Below, in pieces: positions 51,793 to 61,098 of a DNA stretch of 64,000 bases. The number at the start of each line of letters is the position of its first letter. The first letter of the stretch is position 1. Source of the stretch: Clavaria fumosa (taxonomy: Eukaryota > Basidiomycota > Agaricomycetes > Agaricales > Clavariaceae). Location of the stretch: NCBI GenBank assembly GCA_951802425.1, contig OX637804.1:2418001-2482000 (forward strand). The letters are read 5' to 3'. The notes beneath the pieces are model-generated. The model was not told the DNA's origin. It did no database searches and was given only the letters and a program-made list of their open reading frames with translations. Position numbers and translations under genes: made by a program.

Positions 51793-54398
51793 TCAAGCGG
51801 GCAGTAGTGCAAGCTCATGAATGAAAATTTCAAAAGCGGGGTGCGCAAGCGGCTTGGTGAGCCCGTTGGCAACGTTCTCGCTGGTCGGGACATATTCGAC
51901 GGCTATCGTACCATGTTCAACTGCTTTGTGTACGAGATGATGCTGTTAAGATCTGATTCTTTGCTTCAAAGCAGGAGTAGGAGTAGTGTAGAGGAGACCA
52001 AAAAGGGGTGGCAAAGGCGAAGCCGGAGCAGAGCGGAGTCCAGTCGGAGTCCGGATCGGAGTTGTGCAAGGAGTTCTCCTCTACACAAAAGCTAGAAGGA
52101 CTAGAAGGAGGTCAAAGGGGGTGGGACTATGGCCTCAACTTATGGGTTGTGCCACCACATGTATACGTGTCCCAATTTAACCTTGCTGGTACTTTGCTTT
52201 CCAGGACAAGGAAGGATGAAGTCTGAAGGGAAATCGCCCGGAGTCCGTCAGAGTCCGCCGGAGTTTTGCGGAACTCGTCGGGACTGTCGAGAACAGTGAG
52301 GACGAAGTCCCTTAACACACAGACCAAGTGACAAGGACCAGAAATAACGTTAATATTCGAACTGAGGATCATGGAGATACATGGGGGTTTATATGCTACT
52401 AGGGTAGGGCATAGGGCAGACTGTGAAACATGAATATATCAAATGTACATAGTAATTTCACCTGAGGAGTGGGAAGGCATAGGTGATACATGTAAGACAA
52501 AGAATAAGTTCCCATGGGCAGTGGGCATCGTCCCAATGGTTGCTAACCATGGACTAGCACCAGGGAACATACTAGAAACAAAGTCCATATGGTCTGAAAG
52601 TCCGATATTGAAGTCCGACGAAAGTCCGGACCGGAGTTTCGGACCCCGGAGCAGAGTCGGAGCAGAGGTGCTGGAGTTGGAGCGGAGATGCGTCAGAGAT
52701 GCATCAGAGGTATTTCGGAGGCACTAGGAAGTGTATCGGAGGTATTTCAAAGTGATTAAGGGTGTTCTGGGTGACTGGATAGGACCGTGACAGATGCCTG
52801 ATGTCGATGTGCTTCGTCCGAGCATGAAATTTGTTGTTTTTCGCAATTGCGATAGTCGAAAGATTGTCCACCCACAATTTTGTTGGGCTATCTTCATGTG
52901 CTCCCACCTCAGTCAGAAAACTTCGCAGCCAATAGATCTCTCTTGCTGCATGTGCCGTGGCAACGTATTCCGCTTCTGTACTCGACTGCGCAACCAACGT
53001 TTGCTTCTTTGACAACCAGGTGACTGCGCCGTGCCCTAGCCTTGCCACGAAACCCGAAATCAAGTGCCGATCCGGTTGCGAGGCCCAGTCAGTGTCCGAG
53101 AAAACTTCAGGGCGGATTCCTGCACCGCCCAAGGTGAGCCAGAGATTCCGTGTGGTGTGCAGATATCTGATCACGCGCTTTAGCGCTTCCCAGTGCTCTT
53201 GGGCAGGATTCTGGGTGAATTGTGAGAGGATCCCGACAGCAAGTTGGATGTCGGGGCGAGTTATGATGGCAGGCGAGAGCACACCTCCACATGCCTCCTG
53301 GTACGGTGCGTTGATCGGTTCACTCGGGCACTGTTCTTTCGACAGCACAACACTCGGATCCATCGGGATATGCACTTCGTGTTCTTTGTCAAGGTCAAAA
53401 CGCTTCGTGAGCGCCTCGATGTACGCCCTTTGGCTCAGCGCGAGCGTCCTCGCCAACCTGTCCCTTCGGACCTCGAAGCCTAGCAACCATGTTAGCTCCC
53501 CCTGATCTGTGATATCGAACGACGCTTTCAGGTCCTTTTTCACACTGTCAATGGCAGCCTGAGAGTTTCCCATTACAATCATGTCATTGGTGGAAACTGG
53601 TACGTGAACTGTTTCATCTCCTTTTGTCCTAATGAAAACTGATTGGTTGAGTTTAGACACATTGAACCCGAGCTGTGTGAATGTGCGAGCCATGCGCTCG
53701 TACCACCTCCTTCCTGCCTGTTTCAGACCGTATAGTCCTTTTCGCAGACAGCACACTTTGCTTCGCTCTCCATCGTCCAAGATCCCAGTTGGTGCCTCCA
53801 TATACACCTCATCCTCAAGATCCGCATTCAGGTAAGCACTGACAACGTCGATTTGATCGATTTCCCAGTTCCGCTGAGCAGCTAGAGCCAGGAGAACTCT
53901 TATTGAGCCAATCTTCGCAGCGGCAGCAAAGGTTTCATCGTAGTTTATTCCTTTTGTCTGATGGTGCCCACCTGCGACTACGCGAGCTTTGTACTTGACG
54001 ACCTCACTGTTAGGCCCAAGTTTTACCTTGAAGATGTATCCACATGGGATGACCGGCTTGTTTGTGGGGCGGTCAACTATGTCCCAGGTGCGTAGTCTTT
54101 TCAGTACGTTGAGCTTGGCCTGATAGGCCTCTTTCCATTGATTTGCATCAGGGCTAGAGAGTGCCTGGGCAAGAGTGCGAGGTTCACTGCTGATTGCACC
54201 AGAAAGTAAAGCAAACAGAGGTAAGTCTTTGCTCTCGTGTGGGAGATCAATCGCGAAGTTAGCTTTTGCAGTGTCCGGGCGATAGCTGGCGAGAGTCCTG
54301 TAGTAGCCCTGCTGAGGGCGTGCTCGGCGTGGACGTCCGTCCTCATCGGCAGGCGGGTGAGGGGGTTCAAGCTGTGCGGGTTGCGGGTCCTGGGGATT

Positions 54399-54400
<2 letters not shown>
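51793..54400 (-). pseudogene. Ty1/copia pol, RT and RNase H, split by a solo LTR
   Basis: Minus strand: NQWKEAYQAKLNVLKRLRTW, VIPCGYIFKVKLG, KARVVAGGHHQTKGINYDET, WEIDQIDVVSAYLNADLEDE, CCLRKGLYGLKQAGRRWYE, then VSTNDMIVMGN where copia RT has Y-[VA]-DD, so the catalytic pair is lost (ST-ND). RNase H continues SDTDWASQPDRHLISGF and STEAEYVATAHAAREIYWL to HIDIRH, is interrupted by the LTR at 51944-52792, and resumes HLVHKAVEHGTIAVEYVPTS...GLTKPLAHPAF with a stop at 51793. Upstream parts (gag, integrase) are absent: the LINE poly(A) abuts at 54401. Confidence 0.9.
51944..52792 (-). mobile_element. solo LTR in copia RNase H, 849 bp
   Basis: Termini TGTTAAGATCTG and GGACCGTGACA, flanked by the 5-bp duplication GATGC (51939-51943 and 52793-52797). 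Removal restores HIDIRHHLVHK in the copia RNase H. On the minus strand it starts TGTCACGGTCC and ends TCTTAACA, like the solo LTR at 4526-5772, and both are full of CCGA/CGGAGT words; I therefore place it on the minus strand. Confidence 0.9.

Positions 54401-54433
<33 letters not shown>
54401..54433 (-). other. LINE poly(A) tail
   Basis: Uninterrupted T run on the plus strand, directly followed on the left by copia coding sequence (CCTAATCCCC on the minus strand). Confidence 0.9.
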
Positions 54434-54731
54434 CCATTAGACTCCTGTTGGGGCTTTACCCTATGTCGGAGTATGCTACCATATTGTACATTCGTGTGAT
54501 ACTCTAGTTTGTGTCGTTTGCAAGGGCTTTGGGTCGCTTAGCGATCGCCATCGCGCGAATGCGCTTGAAATTACTTATAACGGGGTCAGAGCCGGGTGCG
54601 TTAAAAACCCCCAGTGGGGGAAAAGCTACCGGTTGCCGAGCGAAAATACATTAAACTTATCAACACCTTCGGGCTTGAGCGGTCATCTTGTTTGGTGGAG
54701 CTTTGGATGACCTGGCTAGCGAGAGCCGGGG

Positions 54732-57110
54732 TCAGGCGTGGTTATTGCCCGCCTGCGCATCGTTGTCGTTGTTGTTGGGGGCCGGTCGATGCGTTCGGTT
54801 GAAGCGTTTCATGGCCATCGCGAACTTGATGACCTTTTTTATTGCTGTCGGGTCTGTGAGTAGGTACCTGAGACTGCGGGCGCCTCTGCCTAGGCTGCCC
54901 AGTATCGCGTTCCTTCGGGTGGTCGTGCTTGTGCACGTGAGGAGAAAGTGTTGGACGGACTCCTCCTCCTGGCCGCAGTGTGGGCACTGGGGGTCCGTGG
55001 AGGCGCCTATTCTGAACAGATGTCGTCGTAGTGGGGCATGTCCAGTCCGTAGCTGTAAGAGGATAGATGAGTGTGGCTTCGGTAGCTCTTCAACTAACCG
55101 CAGGAAGTGTTTTGAAGGTAGAGAGTCATCTATGTTCTTCATGTGATTATACCTTGGCGATCCCCTCCACCATCGTCTCGCCCTTTCCTGTATGGTTTTT
55201 CTGAGTGTCAGTGATAGGGCAGCTTTGCTGCCTGCGATCCTCCGCCTGAGGAGTCTCGGGAGGTCCTCCTCGGGGCTGGTGAGGCCTCGCGCCGCCTCCT
55301 TGGCAGCCTTGTCGGCTAATTCGTTCCCTGCTACTCCGTGGTGGCCGGGGACCCATATTGCCTTGCATTTCACTTCGTTTCCTCTGCGTTGTAGGCGGCT
55401 GATTGTCGATTCGAAGGCCTTGAGGATGTCATGAGAGGGTGCCGGCCGGGAGAGCTGGGTGGCATGGAGGGCTGCCTGGTTATCAACGACAAAGGCGACC
55501 GTTCTGAACCTTCCTTTCTCTTTCTGTAGTAGGTGTGCTCCTAGCAGTAGTGCTGCTGTCTCCGCTGCATAGACCGTGTGTCGCGTCTGCTTCCCCAGGT
55601 GGAGCTGGATCGTCTTGGGTGGTCGGTTCCCTCGAGTTAGTACGGCTGCCGCGCCAATTCCCCCTTCGTATCCTGACCCGTCGGTGAAGACGTAGATATC
55701 CGCCTCTTCCTCCTGTAGGCTTTGGATTGCTGCTTCGTTGTTTTCCTTGATTTCTATTCGTACTGGCGGGGTGGATTTCAGGTGACGCCCCACCACGGGT
55801 GTTTTCTCTACAGTGTCTGGGTTGATTTTCCTGAAGTCCGCGGTGAGCTGGTGTAGCGGGGACAGGTGGGCTCTGGGGGTGTGCTTGTGGGCGCGGGATA
55901 GGTGTTTGTTGATCGGGTGGGATCCCGGGAGTGTCGCCATGCGAAGTAGCGCTGCCAGGCGGAGTTTATCAACTAGTAGGTGAAAGGGTAGGAGGTTCGC
56001 GTGCGCTTCGATCGTGTCCGTGGCCGTGGTCTTCATTGGGCCTAGTGTCAAGAGGGCCTGTCGCTGTATCCTAGTTAGCTTTCCTCCCGCTGTAGTTCTC
56101 CTTCCACGCCTCGCCGTGTGTCCCCTCTGCGGGTTTCCCCATATATCGACTGCATATAGCATTCTGGGGACGCATACCGCCAGGTAGAGTCGTCTCGCCA
56201 GGTGTAGAGGGATGCCGCTGTGTGTCTTGGAAATTCTTCTCGCTTGCGACGCCCAGTACGTACCTTTGGCCATTGCGTTCGCGACCTGCTCCGTCCATGA
56301 GAGGCTTTGGTTGAGTATTACACCGAGAAACTTCGTGCTTTGGGACGGTCGTATTGTGTGATCTCCTATCGTGATTGCTTTCCTAGGCTCTGGTTGTCGT
56401 TTGTTCGGTTGTAGCGGTCTTGGTACTTGTCTGCGAGAGAACCCGATCAGTGCGCATTTTGGGATCTCAACCTCGCAGTTGTGTGTCCTGGCCCATTCCA
56501 GGAAGCCGCCCGGTTTCTCCATCGTCTCCTTGAGCGTCTGGTTGGCTTCTTCGAAGGTCTGGCCTCTCGCCAGGAAGACTTGATCGTCAATGAAACCGCT
56601 GACAGTCTGCGTGTTGGCCCTGTCAGTGGTGACCGCTTCGAGGGCTGGGGAGTTGTAGACAATGTAACAGATCGGCGACAGGGGGCATCCCTGATCTAGA
56701 CCTGCCGTTATGTCGAGGGGGTCAGATTGGAAATCGTCGAAGACGATGTTGGTGGATCGGCCGCGTAGTTTTTCTCCTAGCCAGTCTGTGTATTCCTTCG
56801 GTATTCCTCTCATTCGCATTCCGTGCCGCAGCATCCGAACGTCGACGCTAGGAAAGGCCCCCTTGATGTCTAGAAATAGTCCCGCAACTACTTTTTGTCG
56901 TCGCCATGCGTCATTTATGTATTTCACGACTAGGTGCAGCGCGTCGGTAGCTGTTCTGCCAGGTCTCCCGCCGAAGTGTTTGTCAGGTAGGAGCTGGAAC
57001 TTCTCCAGGATATAGGTCAGATCTTCGGCTACCGCCATAGACAGAGGTTTTGCGAGGGTCTTAAGTAGGACAATCGGCCTGTAGGCTTTCGGTACGGTGT
57101 AATTGGGAGA
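54732..57110 (-). CDS. LINE ORF2: reverse transcriptase and RNase H, N-terminus deleted
   Basis: The frame can be read from about 57110 (YRPIVLLKTLAKPLS; first ATG 57038). RT landmarks are HFGGRPGRTATDALH, GLFLDIKGAFPSV, GLDQGCPLSPI and the polymerase box FIDDQVFLA. The RNase H domain has VFTDGSGYEGGIG, YAAETAALLLG, VVDNQAAL and VPGHHGVAGNELADK. The C-terminal zinc motif CPHCGQEEESVQHFLLTC is present. The order RT, RNase H, CCHC is that of Tad/I-type LINEs. The apurinic endonuclease domain that should precede RT is absent. All visible catalytic residues are kept, and the frame is open for 768 codons. Confidence 0.9.
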   Translation of the reverse strand, partial: SPNYTVPKAYRPIVLLKTLAKPLSMAVAEDLTYILEKFQLLPDKHFGGRPGRTATDALHLVVKYINDAWRRQKVVAGLFLDIKGAFPSVDVRMLRHGMRMRGIPKEYTDWLGEKLRGRSTNIVFDDFQSDPLDITAGLDQGCPLSPICYIVYNSPALEAVTTDRANTQTVSGFIDDQVFLARGQTFEEANQTLKETMEKPGGFLEWARTHNCEVEIPKCALIGFSRRQVPRPLQPNKRQPEPRKAITIGDHTIRPSQSTKFLGVILNQSLSWTEQVANAMAKGTYWASQARRISKTHSGIPLHLARRLYLAVCVPRMLYAVDIWGNPQRGHTARRGRRTTAGGKLTRIQRQALLTLGPMKTTATDTIEAHANLLPFHLLVDKLRLAALLRMATLPGSHPINKHLSRAHKHTPRAHLSPLHQLTADFRKINPDTVEKTPVVGRHLKSTPPVRIEIKENNEAAIQSLQEEEADIYVFTDGSGYEGGIGAAAVLTRGNRPPKTIQLHLGKQTRHTVYAAETAALLLGAHLLQKEKGRFRTVAFVVDNQAALHATQLSRPAPSHDILKAFESTISRLQRRGNEVKCKAIWVPGHHGVAGNELADKAAKEAARGLTSPEEDLPRLLRRRIAGSKAALSLTLRKTIQERARRWWRGSPRYNHMKNIDDSLPSKHFLRLVEELPKPHSSILLQLRTGHAPLRRHLFRIGASTDPQCPHCGQEEESVQHFLLTCTSTTTRRNAILGSLGRGARSLRYLLTDPTAIKKVIKFAMAMKRFNRTHRPAPNNNDNDAQAGNNHA

Positions 57111-58899
57111 TACGTGGGTCGAGGGGTTGGGTCGTTCCTTCCCATGGGGGGATTGCCATCCGTGGTAGTTGGGTTTGGGCTAGGGTTTGGTTTCCGGGTC
57201 TGCGTTGTGTGCGAGGGGGGGACCGGTGTTCTGTCGGGGCTTGGGGGGGTGTTGGTGTCGGCGTTCTCATGCCATCCTTGGGCTGGGCTAGTTCCCAGGT
57301 GGTCGTGTCGTCAATAATGGGAAAATATCTGTACTTATTCTCTGGGAAGTGCTGGTTGATTTTGTCGCACTCCGCTTTGAAGATCGGGCAGTTCCTGTCG
57401 CTGGCGGTGTGCCCATCTTTTCTACAGTTTGCACAGAATCTCTTGCCGTCTTCCATCGGGCAGTCCGCAGATCTGTGCATTCGTCCACAGATGGCGCATG
57501 TGTCGTGGATTTGCGGACAGTTCGCTGCCATATGTCGGTGGGCGTAGCCTTGGCATTTCAGGCATCGTCTTGCCTCCTGTATGTCTTTGCGTCCAAAAAC
57601 CTTCTTGCCCTCGATGATGAGGCCTTCCCGGAGGGCTTTGTTGGCTTGACGTGCTGTCCTGAAGGTGAGCAGGACGAAGGCTGTTCGTTGGTTCGGGCTT
57701 CGTTTCTTGGGGTCTTTGAGGTATCTGGCCTCCGATATGGCGCCCGCAGGGAGGTCGTTGACGACTTCGATGGTTGCGCTGCCGGAGTTAGGGTCAAAGG
57801 AGATAGGCACGTACTCACATATCACGCCGTATCCCTGCCCTCGTACTCTGACTGGTGACCCGTAGTGGTCAGTGAAAGCTTTCCTGACGTTCTCCCGTCG
57901 TAGCCAGTTCGCCGCCTCCTCGTTGGCCATTAGGTAGAGGATTCGCCCTCGTGCCAGTTTCTGTGCCCCCATGAAGAGTTTGTTGAGGTGAGGTCGGCCC
58001 GGGACTTCGTCGCCCATGAGGTCGATCGCGGCATTGGCTTTCTCCACCAGAACTTTCTCTGTTAGCGCCTCATCGAGTTGAGCCGTGGCGTCGTCCACAA
58101 CCGATGTCCTTTCAATTATGACCTGTCGTAGTCGTCCCTGTGACCGTGCTAGGACTTCCTCGTGTCCGGGGGTGAGGGCAGCGCGGACTGCGGCAGCGTA
58201 GGAGGCCGGGGAGGGGGTCGGTGTTTGAGTCCGTTCATGGTTGGGTGGAATGTTGTTGCTCGAATCCGGGTTCGAGGGGGTGTGTGTATCTGCTTCGTCC
58301 TGCAGGCGTCGTGCTGTAGTTTGAGGTTGGGATAGGAGCTCTAGGATGTCCCTCTGGGCTTGGGACGCGTCGCGGGTGGCCGTATCGGTTTTCTGGGTGA
58401 GCTCGTCGACTGTGGTGTTCAGGTGTTCTCGCAGACTTTGCAGGGCTTGCGTTTCTTTCCTAATCTCGTTCAACACGTCGGTGTTGGTCTGCGCTTCAGC
58501 GAGGATCTGTGAGGTGGCTCGTTTGACGTCGTCGGCAATTTCGTTCAGCATCTCGATCGCAGGGGCGATCATCGCGTTGGGATCACCGGTCTGAGGTAGG
58601 GGTTCCTGAGCGTTGAGGAGCGTGGCCATGGCGTTGATGATGTCGAGCGCCGGTTTGGGGATGCGGGCCACGTTGTGGGCGAGTCTCGTGAGAGCTGTCG
58701 CCAAAGATCGTGGTGTGATGGTGCCATTCGGTGGGATCAGGCCTTCCCTTTCCAGCACGGCCCTGGCTCGGGTGGTGTCGTCATTGGTGATACTCGTCTG
58801 GCGGGGTGTGGCCTGGTGATCAGTATGGGGGGGACGGGTTCGTGGTGTCCTGCTTCCCCCTGCGCCTTCGGTCTGGTGACCGCCGGCATTGGTTGACAT
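57061..58899 (-). CDS. LINE ORF1: gag-like nucleic-acid-binding protein
   Basis: 612 codons. A helical region (TNTDVLNEIRKETQALQSLR) around residues 135-200 suggests a coiled coil. Three CCHC knuckles follow in the last third: CLKCQGYAHRHMAANC, CAICGRMHRSADC and CANCRKDGHTASDRNC, as in ORF1 of Tad-type LINEs. The C-terminus (PPWEGTTQPLDPRISQ) runs straight into the RT codons in another frame, so the stop at 57061 is set by the deletion junction. Confidence 0.85.
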   Translation of the reverse strand: MSTNAGGHQTEGAGGSRTPRTRPPHTDHQATPRQTSITNDDTTRARAVLEREGLIPPNGTITPRSLATALTRLAHNVARIPKPALDIINAMATLLNAQEPLPQTGDPNAMIAPAIEMLNEIADDVKRATSQILAEAQTNTDVLNEIRKETQALQSLREHLNTTVDELTQKTDTATRDASQAQRDILELLSQPQTTARRLQDEADTHTPSNPDSSNNIPPNHERTQTPTPSPASYAAAVRAALTPGHEEVLARSQGRLRQVIIERTSVVDDATAQLDEALTEKVLVEKANAAIDLMGDEVPGRPHLNKLFMGAQKLARGRILYLMANEEAANWLRRENVRKAFTDHYGSPVRVRGQGYGVICEYVPISFDPNSGSATIEVVNDLPAGAISEARYLKDPKKRSPNQRTAFVLLTFRTARQANKALREGLIIEGKKVFGRKDIQEARRCLKCQGYAHRHMAANCPQIHDTCAICGRMHRSADCPMEDGKRFCANCRKDGHTASDRNCPIFKAECDKINQHFPENKYRYFPIIDDTTTWELAQPKDGMRTPTPTPPQAPTEHRSPPRTQRRPGNQTLAQTQLPRMAIPPWEGTTQPLDPRISQLHRTESLQADCPT

Positions 58900-59114
58900 T
58901 CGGTTTTGGTTCAGGTTTTGGTTTTACTTGCTTCTCTCTGCTCTGCTCAAGTACAGGTAGGTGGTTCGGAAGAGTAGTTATAGTAGCTAGGAGGTTCTTG
59001 TAAGGGCTATAGTACTAGGCAACTGGGCGTTCTTGATTTTGTAGTTGGGCTTGTACGGTGTTGTCGTGGTCGCCTCGGGGGTCAATCTTAATCCCCTTAA
59101 TCTCAGCTATTGCC

Positions 59115-60184
59115 TCAGGCAATAGCGAGGTTTTGTCTCATATCATCACGAGGTAGCGATGTAATACATCGCTCTGGTAGTTCGTGGAACTTGGGGATAC
59201 CTCCCGAGTAATCTCCCGCTCCTTCTGGGGCGGTTCCATCCATCCGAACAGGCCCATCCAGCCCATTGGCTCTCGCTGACCCAGCTGTGGGTAGCGCGAC
59301 ATAAGCCATGGCTCCAGCCCCACTGTTTCTCGAGGGCCTCCGCCCTCCATTTCCGGTTCACCCGGGGTTTGAGAACCGTCCACACGGTTCTCCCTTCGCC
59401 ACCCTTCCTCGTGGTCGGCTGGCGCCAACCATCTGGCCTCCGGGGCTACCCCTAAGAGCGCCTGCCTCGGCGGGGCAAGCCCCCCTTCAGGTTCCAAGGA
59501 TTCACGGCATTCCTGCTGTCAGGGAGCTGCTAGCGCAGTTCCCTGCTCGTCTAGCGAGTCCAACACCCGCCTAACGTGGGTAGCCTCCTCACTTAGCCGT
59601 TGCCGAATAGTGGCCTGGCGATTTTTCATCGCCTTCACAAGAGCCTCAAACTCTTCGTCCTGGCGGGAAAGTTCCGCCTGGATATCCGAGAGCCTTTCGG
59701 CTACAGCATTAGCTCATGCTATCGCTGTGGGGTCATCTCCACTATTGGAGGGAGCCCACGAGCTTGACCGCTCTCGCGGCCACCTCTCGCAGGTTTCTAA
59801 GGGCTCTCTGCCCTTTCCTTTTGAAGGCCTGGCCTTCTCGAACGATGGCGCCTTGCCAGTGACTTGGCGCGTTGTGGCGCCCTCCTTGTAGCGATTGCCA
59901 TGTGTCGACAGTGTTTCGGACCTAACACCATCATCAGGGGCCAGTGACACCACGTCAGCCCTTAGTGGGGGTTCACTGCTGGGCTCAACAGAGGGTCCTA
60001 TTCCCTCTGGCTGCGTGATGCCTGTGTCGCGCAGAGGTCCTACCAAGGGAGGAGTTTCTCCTCCCTTCTTGTTGTGCTTTTTCTGTGCGGCTATATGGGT
60101 GTAACCCATTTCTAACCACACTTGTTGTGTTGAAGGTTCAAAAAAGTTGTAACACTTTCTATCCCTCAAAAGAACCAGACTCAA
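59115..60184 (-). pseudogene. gypsy element W: gag remnant
   Basis: Minus frame from 60184: MSLVLLRDRKCYNFFEPSTQ, GETPPLVGPLRDTGITQPEG, ATTRQVTGKAPSFEKARPSK, then an in-frame TGA (59715 region) and a helical stretch AERLSDIQAELSRQDEEFEA with ATIRQRLSEEATHVRRVLDS. Further frames (PEGGLAPPRQALLGVAPEAR) follow with frameshifts. I read it as the N-terminal part of a gypsy Gag, from its position after an LTR; sequence motifs alone do not prove it. It ends where the LINE begins. Confidence 0.45.
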
Positions 60185-60196
60185 CGGTATATTGCG

Positions 60197-60372
60197 TGTA
60201 GTAGTTCTATATAGAGGGATCTACCCTCTCTGTACAGTCGTGACACTATATATATAGGCGAGTGGCCCTCTAGGGGCCGCTGATGTAAGCATAGCCTAAG
60301 CGGCTATGCTAATAGACTATTATGGTATGTAGATTATATAATAAAAGAATAGAAAAGGCCTATAGCCTTACA
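60197..60372 (-). repeat. probable 5' LTR of W
   Basis: On the minus strand it starts TGTAAGGCTATAGG and carries CTATATATATAG (about 60246-60257), a promoter-like TATA. A symmetric GGCCCCTAGAGGGCC word and TAGCCGCTTAGGCTA inverted repeat lie inside. The end at CTACTACA is tentative. Confidence 0.5.
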
Positions 60373-60480
60373 CCTTGGCTCAGTGTCGACCAGTCCTTAG
60401 GAGCGAGCTCCTTCAGGACTCTGAGTTCATTGGTGGTTGGGTTGTGAGACCCCACAGGCCTTGCTGCGTCGGTGGCCACA
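60373..60480 (-). repeat. scrap of a Z-like gypsy element
   Basis: The reverse complement (GGCCACCGACGCAGCAAGGC through GGACTGGTCGACACTGAG) matches Z at about 24797-24896, the linker between protease and RT, with a few substitutions. It is fused to the RNase H of X at 60480/60481. Confidence 0.85.
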
Positions 60481-61098
60481 GTGGATCTCAATCGTCTCAT
60501 CCACTCCAGTGAGGTATGCCTGCCACTCATGAAGTGCCCAAATCACAGCCAAGAACTCCTTGTCATACATGTCATAGTTCTTCTCAGCTGCAGTGAGGGC
60601 CTTGGAGATATAGTCAACAACTCTCCAGGTTCCATGCATCTGCTGCTGCAAGAGCACTCCACCAGTTGCCAGGTTACTCACATCCGTCTCTACCTTCCAT
60701 CTCCCTTTGTCCTGAGGCAGAGCCAAGACTGGGGCTGATACTAGTGCCAGGCAAAGATCTTGGAAGGCTGCTTCCTCCTCCTCCTCCTCCTCCCATCTCC
60801 ATGGAACCTTCCCTGTCAACTGGAAGAGTGGCTTTGCCCAGGCAGAAAGATTCAGGATGTGCTGACAGAGGTAGTTTAGCATCCCATTAAACCTCTGGAC
60901 CTCCTTCACATTTCTCGGTCATGGCCAGTTATGGATTGCTGTGCCTTTAGCTGGGTCATGCTCCAGACAGTTGTGGGAGATCTTCATCTCCAGGAAGAAG
61001 ATCTCACTCTTCTCAAACTTGCACTTGCTGAGTCTGAGACACAGCCCCTTCTCCCCAAACTTCCTCAAGACCCGATCCATCCAATACCGGTGTGTAGC
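60481..61098 (-). pseudogene. gypsy element X: C-terminal half of RT and RNase H
   Basis: From 61098 downward the minus strand reads ATHRYWMDRVLRKFGEKGLC, LRLSKCKFEKSEIFFL, a frameshift/stop near 60910, then EVQRFNGMLNYLCQHI, LAKPLFQL-like NLSAWAKPLFQLTGKVPW, KVETDVSNLATGGVLLQQQ and YDMYDKEFLAVIWALHEWQA to ETIEIH. It is the exact continuation of the RT that breaks off at 3313 with AEDLA, sharing the 5 bases GCTAC (minus strand). An acidic run EEEEEEE (near 60780) is a short GAG expansion. Confidence 0.88.

Larger units (their letters stand above)
54401..59110 (-). mobile_element. Tad-like LINE, internally deleted, with poly(A) tail
   Basis: A run of about 33 A residues on the minus strand (54401-54433) marks the 3' end, inside the copia element. 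Upstream are a 300-bp 3' UTR, an RT-RNase H ORF and a gag-like ORF1. The endonuclease and the first RT motifs are missing between them. The right (5') end is not clearly defined; no target duplication found. Confidence 0.85.
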
